From the NCBI RefSeq assembly GCF_024713975.1, contig NC_091099.1:17341501-17405500 (forward strand): a stretch of DNA of 64,000 bases, given 5' to 3'. Position numbers and translations under genes: made by a program. Numbering within the stretch: the stretch's first letter is position 1; each line of letters starts with the position of its first letter. This DNA is from Paralichthys olivaceus. Taxonomy: Eukaryota > Chordata > Actinopteri > Pleuronectiformes > Paralichthyidae. Below, one piece after another: positions 13,541-22,880 of this stretch. The notes below the pieces were generated by a model. The model had not been told where the DNA came from and did no database searches. It was given only the letters and a program-made list of their open reading frames with translations.

Positions 13541-16500
13541 TGATGGGATGACAGGACTGGACAGGGACAGACGTGACTCACCAGCAGGTAATTATCAAGC
13601 ATCTCTTTAACTGATTCTTGAGGTACCAGGTTCAGAGACAGGTTGTTGAAGACTTCCTCATTCATAGATCTCTGTCCACATCTGCAATATAAAACAATGT
13701 GCATGAAATTACAGACGCAATAAACAAGAATAAAATAAATGTGTTTTATCTTCATTGGGATTTACTTCATGCACGCCCGGGTGCTCTTCATCTTGAACAT
13801 CAGGTGCTTCTGGATGGGGCATACGTAGATGTCTGCCATACCGGGCAGTCCTGTAATCACGGGGCATAAACTTCGGATGTGATCCAGAAAGGACGTCAGA
13901 AATTCATGAGCATCCTGCAAAAGGAAAGACGCAGAGGGTTCAATGCAAGAGGAAAAACTATCAAGACGAAAAAGAAACAAGACAAACCTTCAAACTAGCC
14001 AACACACCTTCTGCCCCATGTCCAAGAACTCTGCATACCTCTTGCCCACTTCCATTTTGAAGGCAAAGAGGGCCTTGAGTTTGTTTCCATTATTAGGGGA
14101 GCGGTGACACCTCACTATGTTCATGAATGCACTGTAGAGGGTGAGAAAGAAAAAGGAAACCTCTGTTATCACCACTGACAAAAACACACACATCAGATTT
14201 GTGTTTGTTTGCGGTGTGTCGTGTACCTGAGAAATTCAGCTTCGGGATCCAACTCCCACATGTCTTTTAGAACCCTGATGTCTCTGGTGAACTCTGTCAG
14301 AGTGAGCACACTCTGGAGGATGGAGTTCATGTAGCAGATTTGACTGGGGTTTGGAAACCTGTCAAGGATGAAGGTGTTTGACAAAACAAGTTGAATTTAC
14401 AAAACTTGCATAAGTGAAAACATCAAGTGCTGAGGTTTTTCTAGAATTGAAGCTCGAGTATGTAATCAAACAGCCGGTGATCAATGATCAGCTGATTTGA
14501 TTTCTTGTGTGTGTGTGTTTATGCAGATTTACTCACCCAAGACTTTCCTCACAGTCCAAATCACTGCTGATGTCAGAGGAGGGACTCCCAGAAAATACAT
14601 GACTGGTAAGAGGAAGACACACACACACACACACACACACACGTCAGTAAACATGACAGACATGAGTGTAGCATTTATTCTCAATGAACCCTTTGCTGAC
14701 TTAAAGGTACGGTGTGTAGAATTTAGTGGTATCTAGTGTTGACGTTGCATGTCGCAGCTGAACACCCCTCACCTCTCTACCGGAGCTTTAAATCAGGATC
14801 TGTCTAATAAAATAATGACTAAACTGAACAAGATTACAATCTGATCAGACATCCAAACGCCAGTATGTGCTTCTACTATGGCCACAGTTCAGTTGGAAAT
14901 ATTGAGTTCTTGTTTACAGAACTCCTCCTGTTACTGTCTTTGGTTTTAAATGTCAACTTGTAAACTGTGTAGTGTGTAGTGATGTGTAATGAGTGTCTTT
15001 ACTTGTTGTTAGTCTGCTGAGAGGGACTCTGCTCCGCCTTCTTTGAGTTCTTTCCCACTTCATTCTGATGGAGGAAAAATAAAGTCTCATGGTTCAATAT
15101 TACAGTTACACACTTGTTTTGTGATGAACATGTCCACACTGGTGAATGTGTGGTTTATTTGAAGCTGTAAAACTCTGTGGGAGACTTACTTGTATGATGC
15201 TGAGATCTTTGAACTCTTGTACCCCGCTGTCTTTCACTATGTTCTGTCCAGCACATAGTTTTAAAGTTGCTGGAGTATTGGTGGAGTCACCTCTGTTGAC
15301 AGACACAAATACACTACAGTTCTCAATGTGGATAAAAATTCTCTTTAAAAAATGTATTTAAAATTTTTCTTTTTGATAAAATAATTAATCTTAAAAAATC
15401 TCCCTTGGTGGAAGAGTACATGTGTTTTCTTTTTTACCCTAACCTTTCATAGACTGTTTTACTTAGGTTAACCCGCAAATGTTCATGTGAGACTCAGCTT
15501 GCACAGAGATATCTGACAATCCTTTTTTTTGGTAGTGGAGGCAGGTACTGATCAATGATCAGCTGATTTGATTTCTTGTGTGTGTTTATGCAGATTTACT
15601 CACCTAAGACTGTCCTCACAGTCCAAATCACTGCTGATGTCGGAGGAGGGACTCCCAGAAAATACATGACTGGTAAGAGGAAGACACACACACACACGTC
15701 AGTAAACATGACAGACATGAGTGTAGCAGTTATTCTCAAGTGACACCCTTAGCTGACTTAAAGGTACAGTGTGTAAAATTTAGTGATATCTAGTGTTGAC
15801 GTTGCATGTTGCAGCTGAACACCCCTCACCTCACCCTCTCCTTCCAAACATGAAAAAGAACCTGTGGTACCTTCAGTTGTCATAAAAACTCAAAAGATGT
15901 TTAGTTTGTCCAGTCTGGACTAATGTAAAAAACATGGCCGCCTCCGTGGAGAGGGTCCCCTCGATGTAAATATAAGGTATTTAAATATAAAGGGTCTTTT
16001 CTGGTGTAAAGAAAACTACAGTTCATACAATTTAGATGAAACGAACTAGTGAAAACATCATGAAGATTATTGGACATTACATTTCTGCCAATAGATCCTT
16101 TCACCTAAATCTTACACACTGGAGCTTTAAATCAGGATCTGTCTGATAAAATAATGACTAAACTGAACAAGATTACAAATCTGATCAGACATCCAAACGC
16201 CAGTATGTGCTTCTACTATGGCCACAGTTCAGTTTGAAATACTGAGTTCTTGTTTACAGAACAAGTCTTTGGTTTTAAATGTCAACTTGTAAACTGTGTA
16301 GTGTGTAGTGATGTGTAATGAGTGTCTTTACTTGTTGTTAGTCTGCTGAGAGGGACTCTGCTCCGCCTTCTTTGAGTTCTTTCCCACTTCATTCTGATGG
16401 AGGAAAAATAAAGTCTCATGGTTCAATATTACAGTTACACACTTGTTTTGTGATGAACATGTCCACACTGGTGAATGTGTGGTTTATTTGAAGCTGTAAA

Positions 16501-19500
16501 ACTCTGTGGGAGACTTACTTGTATGATGCTGAGATCTTTGAACTCTTGTACCCCGCTGTCTTTCACTATGTTCTGTCCAGCACATAGTTTTAAAGTTGCT
16601 GGAGTATTGGTGGAGTCACCTCTGTTGACAGACACAAACACACTACAGTTCTCAATGTGGATAAAAATTCTCTTTTAAAAATGTATTTAAAATTTTTCTT
16701 TTTGATAAAATAATTAATCTTAAAAAATCTCCCTTGGTGGAAGAGTACATGTGTTTTCTTTGTTACCCTAAAATTTCATAGACTGTTTTACTTAGGTTAA
16801 CCCGCAAATGTTCATGTGAGACTCAGCTTGCACAGAGATATCTGACAATTCTTTTTTTTTGGTAGTGGAGGCAGGTGCTGATCAATGATCAGCTGATATG
16901 ATTTCTTGTGTGTGTGTGTTTATGCAGATTTACTCGCCTAAGACTGTCCTCACAGTCCAAATCACTGCTGATGTCAGAGGAGGGACTCCCAGCAAAGACA
17001 TGACTGGTAAGAGGAAGACACACACACGTCAGTAAACATGACAGACATGAGTGTAGCAGTTATTCTCAAGTGACACCCTTAGCTGACTTAAAGGTACAGT
17101 GTGTAGAATTTAGTGATATCTAGTGTTGACGTTGCATGTTGCAGCTGAACACCCCTCACCTCACCCTCTCCTTCCAAACATGAAAAAGAACCTGTGGTAC
17201 CTTCAGTTGTCATAAAAACTCAAAAGATGTTTAGTTTGTCCAGTCTGGACTAATGTAAAAACATGGCCGCCTCCGTGGAGAGGGTCCCCTCGATGTAAAT
17301 ATAAGGTATTTAAATATAAGGGTCTTTTCTGGTGTAAAGAAAACTACAGTTCATACAATTTAGATGAAACGAACTAGTGAAAACATCATGAGGATTATTG
17401 GACATTACATTTCTGCCAATAGATCCTTTCACCTAAATCTTACACACTGGAGCTTTAAATCAGGATCTGTCTGATAAAATATTGACTAAACTGAACAAGA
17501 TTACAATCTGATCAGACATCCAAACGCCAGTATGTGCTTCTACTATGGCCACAGTTCAGTTGGAAATATTGAGTTCTTGTTTACAGAACTCCTCCTGTTA
17601 CTGTCTTTGGTTTTAAATGTCAACTTGTAAACTGTGTAGTGTGTAGTGATGTGTAATGAGTGTCTTTACTTGTTAGTCTGCTGAGAGGGACTCTGCTCCG
17701 CCTTCTTTGAGTTCTTTCCCACTTCATTCTGATGGAGGAAAAATAAAGTCTCATGGTTCAATATTACAGTTACACACTTGTTTTGTGATGAACATGTCCA
17801 CACTGGTGAATGTGTGGTTTATTTGAAGCTGTAAAACTCTGTGGGAGACTTACTTGTATGATGCTGAGATCTTTGAACTCTTGTATCCCGCTGTCTTTCA
17901 CTATGTTCTGTCCAGCACATAGTTTTAAAGTTGCTGGAGTATTGGTGGAGTCACCTCTGTTGACAGACACAAACACACTACAGTTCTCAATGTGGATAAA
18001 AATTCTCTTTAAAAAATGTATTTAAAATTTATCTTTTTGATAAAATAATTAATCTTAAAAAATCTCCCTTGGTGGAAGAGTACATGTGTTTTCTTTGTTA
18101 CCCTAACCTTTCATAGACTGTTTTACTTAGGTTAACCCGTAAATGTTCATGTGAGACTCAGCTTGCACAGAGATATCTGACAATTCTTTTTTTTGGTAGT
18201 GGAGGCAGGTGCTGATCAATGATCAGCTGATTTGATTTCTTGTGTGTGTGTGTTTATGCAGATTTACTCACCTAAGACTGTCCTCACAGTCCAAATCACT
18301 GCTGATGTCAGAGGAGGGACTCCCAGCAAAGACATGACTGGTAAGAGGAAGAATCACACACACACGTCAGTAAACATGACAGACATGAGTGTAGCAGTTA
18401 TTCTCAAGTGACACCCTTAGCTGACTTAAAGGTACAGTGTGTAGAATTTAGTGATATCTAGTGTTGACGTTGCATGTTGCAGCTGAACACCCCTCACCTC
18501 ACCCTCTCCTTCCAAACATGAAAAAGAACCTGTGGTACCTTCAGTTGTCATAAAAACTCAAAAGATGTTTAGTTTGTCCAGTCTGGACTAATGTAAAAAC
18601 ATGGCGGCCTCCGTGGAGAGAGTCCTCTCGATGTAAATATAAGGTATTTAAATATAAAGGGTCTTTTCTGGTGTAAAGAAAATTACAATTCATACAATTT
18701 AGATGAAACGAACTAGTGAAAACATCATGAGGATTATTGGACATTACATTTCTGCCAATAGATCCTTTCACCTAAATCTTACACACTGGAGCTTTAAATC
18801 AGGATCTGTCTGATAAAATAATGACTAAACTGAACAAGATTACAAATCTGATCAGACATCCAAACGCCAGTATGTGCTTCTACTATGGCCACAGTTCAGT
18901 TTGAAATACTGAGTTCTTGTTTACAGAACAAGTCTTTGGTTTTAAATGTCAACTTGTAAACTGTGTAGTGTGTAGTGATGTGTAATGAGTGTCTTTACTT
19001 GTTAGTCTGCTGAGAGGGACTCTGCTCCGCCTTCTTTAAGTTCTTTCCCACTTCATTCTGATGGAGGAAAAATAAAGTCTCATGGTTCAATATTACAGTT
19101 ACACACTTGTTTTGTGATGAACATGTCCACACTGGTGAATGTGTGGTTTATTTGAAGCTGTAAAACTCTGTGGGAGACTTACTTGTATGATGCTGAGATC
19201 TTTGAACTCTTGTACCCCGCTGTCTTTCACTATGTTCTGTCCAGCACATAGTTTTAAAGTTGCTGGAGTATTGGTGGAGTCACCTCTGTTGACAGACACA
19301 AACACACTACAGTTCTCAATGTGGATAAAAATTCTCTTTTAAAAATGTATTTAAAATTTTTCTTTTTGATAAAATAATTAATCTTAAAAAATCTCCCTTG
19401 GTGGAAGAGTAAATGTGTTTTCTTTGTTACCCTAACCTTTCATAGACTGTTTTACTTAGGTTAACCCGCAAATGTTCATGTGAGACTCAGCTTGCACAGA

Positions 19501-21506
19501 GATATCTGACAATTCTTTTTTTTTGGTAGTGGAGGCAGGTGCTGATCAATGATCAGCTGATTTGATTTCTTGTGTGTGTGTGTGTTTATGCAGATTTACT
19601 CGCCTAAGACTGTCCTCACAGTCCAAATCACTGCTGATGTCAGAGGAGGGACTCCCAGCAAAGACATGACTGGTAAGAGGAAGACACACACACGTCAGTA
19701 AACATGACAGACATGAGTGTAGCAGTTATTCTCAAGTGACACCCTTAGCTGACTTAAAGGTACAGTGTGTAGAATTTAGTGATATCTAGTGTTGACGTTG
19801 CATGTTGCAGCTGAACACCCCTCACCTCACCCTCTCCTTCCAAACATGAAAAAGAACCTGTGGTACCTTCAGTTGTCATAAAAACTCAAAAGGTGTTTAG
19901 TTTGTCCAGTCTGGACTAATGTAAAAACATGGCCGCCTCCGTGGAGAGGGTCCCCTCGATGTAAATATAAGGTATTTAAATATAAGGGTCTTTTCTGGTG
20001 TAAAGAAAACTACAGTTCATACAATTTAGATGAAACGAACTAGTGAAAACATCATGAGGATTATTGGACATTACATTTCTGCCAATAGATCCTTTCACCT
20101 AAATCTTAACACACTGGAGCTTTAAATCAGGATCTGTCTGATAAAATAATGACTAAACTGAACAATATTACAAATCTGATCAGACATCCAAACGCCAGTA
20201 TGTGCTTCTACTATGGCCACAGTTCAGTTGGAAATATTGAGTTCTTGTTTACAGAACTCCTCCTGTTACTGTCTTTGGTTTTAAATGTCAACTTGTAAAC
20301 TGTGTAGTGTGTAGTGATGTGTAATGAGTGTCTTTACTTGTTGTTAGTCTGCTGAGAGGGACTCTGCTCCACCTTCTTTGAGTTCTTTCCCACTTCATTC
20401 TGATGGAGGTAAAATAAAGTCTCATGGTTCAATATTACAGTTACACACTTGTTTTGTGATGAACATGTCCACACTGGTGAATGTGTGGTTTATTTGAAGC
20501 TGTAAAACTCTGTGGGAGACTTACTTGTATGATGCTGAGATCTTTGAACTCTTGTACCCCGCTGTCTTTCACTATGTTCTGTCCAGCACATAGTTTTAAA
20601 GTTGCTGGAGTATTGGTGGAGTCACCTCTGTTGACAGACACAAACACACTACAGTTCTCAATGTGGATAAAAATTATCTTTTAAAAATGTATTTAAAATT
20701 TTGGTTAACCCGTATATGTTCATGTGAGACTCAGCTTGCACAGAGATATCTGACAATCCTTTTTTTTATTAGTGGTGGCAGGCAGTCTTTCACTTACCTC
20801 TTGTGTGAGGCGAAGCTTCTTCCTTTGTCAACTGTTTTTGGAAAAGTTTTTTTCTCCTGTAGAGTAAAAACAAATTTCATGCAGTTGAATTGTCCAATAT
20901 TATAAAAGAATATATATCTTATTAACTTCTAAAATCTATTCAATGTGAAACCTTACCACTGGTGTACCGAAGAGTCGGTCATACCAAGATGTCTGTCTGA
21001 TCGGCTTGTGAGTGACAGTCTTGATGGCTGAGGGATTGTCTTTTTTGATGTCCTCTTTCGGTCTCTTCTTAAATAGCTTTTTAGTTTTTTCGATGAAGAG
21101 TTTATGCCAAGTAGTCTGTCTGATCGCCTGGTCAGTGACAGTCTTGATGGCTGAGGGATTGTCTTTTTTGATGTCCTCTTTCGGTCTCTTCTTAAATAGC
21201 TTTTTAGTTTTTTCGATGAAGAGTTTATACCAAGTAGTCTGTCTGACCGCCTGGTCAGTGACAGTCTTGATGTCTAAGGAATTGTGATTTCTGATGTCCT
21301 CTTTCGGTGTCTTCTTACGTAGCTTTTTAGTCTTTCCAGTAAAGAGAGGTTCATGCCTAGATGTCTCTCTGATTGCCTGGTCAGTGACAGTCTTGATGGC
21401 TGAGGGACCGTCTTTGTTGACGTCCTCTTTCCGTCCACTATTATGTAGGTTTTTATTTCTCACTGCTTCTGTGGTTGTAGCTGCTGGAACAATTGTGGAG
21501 TCATCT
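12071..21506 (-). CDS. USP37-like ubiquitin-specific protease with tandem-amplified exons (5' end missing)
   Basis: Removes ubiquitin from substrates, acting as a cysteine isopeptidase of the USP family. Exons in transcript order: 20957-21506, 20798-20856; then five triplets 20525-20627/20338-20399/19604-19669, 19183-19285/18999-19057/18272-18337, 17854-17956/17670-17728/16938-17003, 16519-16621/16332-16393/15604-15669, 15190-15292/15003-15064/14537-14602; then catalytic exons 14227-14358, 14008-14131, 13766-13914, 13582-13681, 13230-13306, 12733-12841, 12561-12621, 12071-12246. They sum to 2,686 nt and hold one frame throughout (894 codons and a stop after one phase nucleotide). The Cys box (ICYMNS), the middle finger region, the LILHVKRF strand and the His box (GHYIS, then YDDN) are all present, so the protease could be active. 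The order and motifs resemble USP37/26/29. No ATG precedes the first exon, so at least one upstream exon is missing from my model. Confidence 0.82.
12561..12621 (-). CDS. USP37-like exon before the His box
   Basis: Twenty codons (YSLVSVISHLG...) plus one base. Acceptor CTTCTCAG, donor GTTAGT. This is the conserved strand leading into the catalytic His in the USP37 group. Confidence 0.87.
12733..12841 (-). CDS. USP37-like exon, LILHVKRF strand
   Basis: Encodes ILILHVKRFCF..., the USP motif usually seen as LILHLKRF, over 36 codons. Acceptor TCTGCAG, donor GTAAGA. Its first base completes an Arg codon left open by the previous exon. Confidence 0.9.
12903..13009. mobile_element. MITE fragment between protease exons
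   Basis: Right-hand portion of the element found in the cassette array (GATGAAATGAACTGGTGAAA through CACACTGGACCTTTAAAG). Further fragments lie at 26,955-27,025 and 28,418-28,457 in the dead copy. Confidence 0.7.
13230..13306 (-). CDS. USP37-like exon, Cys-rich finger
   Basis: Encodes ELECNCVCGGTNST... and ends FDTLPR. This corresponds to the USP37 region with CEKCGGK before LPRVLILHLKR, so it probably belongs to the zinc-ribbon-like finger. 77 nt; the paralogous exon at 27,206-27,283 has one extra base. Confidence 0.88.
13582..13681 (-). CDS. USP37-like exon, palm/finger segment
   Basis: Encodes CGQRSMNEEVFNNLSLNLVP..., matching the family segment in which a Cys pair is followed by a FNDLSIDLP-like strand. 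Acceptor ATTGCAG, donor GTGAGT; 33 codons plus one leading base. Confidence 0.88.
13766..13914 (-). CDS. USP37-like exon, DAHEF box
   Basis: Starts exactly at the codons for DAHEFLTSFLD, the family's ubiquitin-tail groove motif (NDAHEFL in USP37), and runs to KMKSTRACMK. 49 codons plus two bases; acceptor TTTGCAG, donor GTAAAT. Confidence 0.9.
14008..14131 (-). CDS. USP37-like exon after the Cys box
   Basis: Encodes AFMNIVRCHRSPNNGNKLKA... ending EFLDMGQK, the helical segment between the Cys and DAHEF boxes. 41 codons plus one leading base; acceptor CTCTACAG, donor GTGTGT. Confidence 0.86.
14227..14358 (-). CDS. USP37-like exon, catalytic Cys box
   Basis: Encodes FPNPSQICYMNSILQSVLTL. The Cys before YMN is the nucleophile position of USP enzymes (usual form NLGNTCYMN). 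The first base completes a Gly codon opened by the last cassette exon (GG|G). Acceptor CTTGACAG, donor GTACAC. This is where the tandem-cassette region joins the protease domain. Confidence 0.9.
14537..15292 (-). CDS. Cassette unit 1 (exons A, B, C) next to the protease domain
   Basis: A 15,190-15,292, B 15,003-15,064, C 14,537-14,602. A encodes GDSTNTPATLKL... to DLSIIQ, B encodes NEVGKNSKKAEQSPSQ..., C encodes HVFSGSPSSDISSDLDCEES. C ends GG, making Gly with the protease exon; the C exons of the other units end AG, making Arg with the next A exon. Confidence 0.82.
15604..16621 (-). CDS. Cassette unit 2 (exons A, B, C)
   Basis: A 16,519-16,621, B 16,332-16,393, C 15,604-15,669. Acceptors GTCAACAG, TCCATCAG and TTACCAG; donors GTAAGT, GTAAAG and GTGAGT. 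The A exon is identical in protein to units 1, 4 and 5. Confidence 0.82.
15758..16130. mobile_element. Inverted-repeat MITE in cassette unit 2
   Basis: Starts TTAAAGGTACAGTGTGTAAA and ends TACACACTGGAGCTTTAA, so its ends are inverted copies of AAAGsTCCAGTGTGTA. It has no coding capacity. The same element sits at 17,088-17,459, 18,426-18,798 and 19,754-20,126, and internally deleted at 14,701-14,793, so it was present before the array expanded. Confidence 0.8.
16938..17956 (-). CDS. Cassette unit 3 (exons A, B, C; GC donor)
   Basis: A 17,854-17,956, B 17,670-17,728, C 16,938-17,003. B lacks one Asn codon at its 3' end (59 nt, still in frame). A has Ile for Val in DSGVQEF. The donor after C is GCGAGT rather than GTGAGT, a permitted but rarer GC-AG border. 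C has HVFAGSPS where units 1 and 2 have HVFSGSPS. Confidence 0.78.
18272..19285 (-). CDS. Cassette unit 4 (exons A, B, C)
   Basis: A 19,183-19,285, B 18,999-19,057, C 18,272-18,337. B is the short 59-nt form and its KKAE segment is altered (ctttaag on the plus strand, Leu for Lys-Glu context change). C has a normal GTGAGT donor. Confidence 0.78.
19604..20627 (-). CDS. Cassette unit 5 (exons A, B, C; GC donor)
   Basis: A 20,525-20,627, B 20,338-20,399, C 19,604-19,669. This is the first unit in transcript order and receives exon 20,798-20,856. B is the long form with Val for Ala in KKAEQ. The donor after C is GCGAGT, as in unit 3. Confidence 0.78.
20798..20856 (-). CDS. USP37-like upstream exon B'
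   Basis: Encodes EKKTFPKTVDKGRSFASHK plus two bases that form Arg with the A exon of unit 5. It starts in phase 0 and ends in phase 2, the same borders as the B exons, though the B-to-C step is skipped here. Acceptor TCTACAG, donor GTAAGT. Confidence 0.72.
20957..21506 (-). CDS. USP37-like large upstream exon A' with 41-residue internal repeats
   Basis: 183 codons from acceptor GTCAGCAG to donor GTAAGG. It opens DDSTIVPAA, resembling the cassette exon opening GDSTNTPAT, and shares the acceptor context GTTTGTGTCTGTCA. The body is about three copies plus a part copy of a 41-residue unit containing SAIKTVTDQAIRQTTW, then LFIEKTKKLFKKRPKEDIKK. It is strongly basic and probably disordered or coiled. 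Two of the 123-bp units at 21,013-21,260 are nearly identical. I do not recognise the repeat. Confidence 0.72.
21013..21400 (-). repeat. 123-bp coding tandem repeat inside exon A'
   Basis: Period 123 bp (41 codons), about three copies, marked by TCAGTGACAGTCTTGATG recurring near 21,013, 21,134, 21,257 and 21,380. The outer copies are more diverged than the central pair, suggesting stepwise growth. Confidence 0.88.
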
Positions 21507-21823
21507 CTGCTGACAGACACAAACACACCTGCTGATTATTCTTATTCTACTTTGAACAAAGTTCTGGCTGTTGATAAAATCTCTTTTTAAAAGGACAAAT
21601 CAACTCAAACCAGACCTTATTCTCACAGAGTGAAAGCAGTCGCAATTGGGTCTCAAAGCTTGAGTTTACGCAACCTCTAATTTTTAACGATAACAATACA
21701 ACCATAATCTAGCACAGATGTGATGAGCGCTACTTTCGTTTTTTTCAGTGACAACCTGCTTGTTCCCCATTCTGACCCTGTTAGACATATCATCACATTT
21801 ATTACAGGAGAATACTTCTCCTT

Positions 21824-22005
21824 CTCACTCAGAAGCCTCTGGTCCAGGCTCTGGTCATCTCACGCCTAGACTACTGCAACTCCCTTCTGGCTGGTCCACC
21901 CGCTAGTGCTATCCGACCACTGCAACTCACCCATAACTCAGCAGCTCGACTGGTCTTTAACCTACCTAAGTTCATTCACACTACTCTGCTCCTCAGCTCC
22001 AATAA
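21824..22005 (+). pseudogene. Non-LTR retrotransposon reverse transcriptase fragment
   Basis: The plus strand encodes QALVISRLDYCNSLLAG followed by AIRPLQLTHNSAARLVFNLP, a signature of the C-terminal end of CR1/L2-type reverse transcriptases. It is about 60 codons with nothing on either side in frame. Clade assignment is from memory of the motif. Confidence 0.82.
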
Positions 22006-22009
22006 GCCA

Positions 22010-22230
22010 CACTATGGTTGACACCACAGGTACAACATTTTGGTCGTTCATGGTTACATATTCATGATCGTTTCACATCTAGCACATCTTCTCCCCTTAT
22101 CTCCCATATTTCTGCTGTATGACCAAATCTTTGACAATTATAGAACATCATTGGCCTGGGAATATACTCTTTGACACTACAGCATAGAAAGCCAAGAGTC
22201 ATATTTTTTGGGAGCACTTCCTCTTCAAAC
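22010..22230 (-). pseudogene. Decayed zinc-knuckle ORF1 of a retroelement
   Basis: On the minus strand a broken frame resembles the CCHC gag-like ORF1 of L1/Tx1 elements: FYNCQRFGHTAE, then HERPKCC. Stops interrupt it. Identification is tentative. Confidence 0.45.
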
Positions 22231-22589
22231 TCAAGCACTATTGTTCTGGTTTTTCTATTTCCTATGTCAGTGTAATGTTATTTTGTTCTTACCCTCTAAG
22301 TTTCTCACTTCTGCTCTTGAAAAGATTAGCGATGCTTAATAGAAAAGATTTCATGGTTAAACGTTGATTTGAGTTGAGTTTGCTGAAAAATATTTATCTG
22401 GCAACCTAAAGTTTATCTTTCTTCTTTGTGGCAACCCATGATAAGGGGCATTACTGCATTCCTTTATTCTTTCATTCAGTTGCTTTGTGGGTAGCCATAA
22501 AGCCAACATCATAGGCAGCACATTCTTCAGTTTAAAGGCTGCCAGTAGATCAATCCTATAGTTCAGTGTATTTGCTGAATTCTTTCATC

Positions 22590-22760
22590 CTATGAGTTAT
22601 TAAGATATTTTTTTAGAGACAGAGAGAAAGTGGTCATCCTATGAGTTATTAAGATATTTTTTAGAGACAGAGAGAAAGTGGTCATCCTATGAGTTATTAA
22701 GATATTTTTTAGAGACAGAGAGAAAGTAGTCATCATAATGAGTTATTAAGATATTTTTTA
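22590..22760. repeat. 47-bp minisatellite, ~4 copies
   Basis: Four near-identical monomers of CATCCTATGAGTTATTAAGATATTTTTTAGAGACAGAGAGAAAGTGGT type in a row. It sits at the 3' boundary of the dead protease copy, as the related minisatellite at 11.6 kb does for the live copy. Confidence 0.92.
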
Positions 22761-22769
22761 GAAGATACA

Positions 22770-22880
22770 CACTACATTTAATGCGTTCAACATAAATTTT
22801 TTGGGGTTCAGAATCATCTTGCCCAAGGACACTTATGCATGGGCTGGGAGTCGAGCTGCCAACCTTCTGGTTGGTGGATG
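22770..22880. repeat. Teleost interspersed repeat fragment
   Basis: Contains the widespread fish repeat segment GGGCTGGGAGTCGAGCTGCC AACCTTCTGGTTGGTGGATGAC, also at 11,770-11,815 and 62,560-62,610. Non-coding. Confidence 0.65.

Larger units (their letters stand above)
14500..20700 (-). repeat. Five-unit, ~1.33-kb tandem array of a three-exon coding cassette
   Basis: The same point recurs at 15,146, 16,475, 17,810, 19,139 and 20,481, giving spacings of 1,329, 1,335, 1,329 and 1,342 bp. Exons and introns are about equally conserved, so duplication was recent. Each unit holds exon A (103 nt), B (62 or 59 nt) and C (66 nt). The set enters and leaves in phase 2 and totals 231 or 228 nt, so every copy keeps the frame. 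In units 2-5 the intron between B and C also contains a ~370-bp inverted-repeat element; unit 1 keeps only its ends. Confidence 0.93.

Noticed and set aside
15106-20647. Reading the array copies as five separate small genes starting MFVSVNRGDST
   Set aside because: The first codon is GTG, not ATG, and MFVSVN is the splice-acceptor region (GTGTCTGTCAACAG). Phase analysis shows they are internal exons.
15146-20684. Five plus-strand frames starting MCGLFEAVKLCGRL across the array
   Set aside because: They are antisense to cassette exon A, have no splice or family support, and recur only because the DNA repeats.
22590-22760. CRISPR-like array of repeats
   Set aside because: Tandem minisatellite without spacers, in an animal genome.
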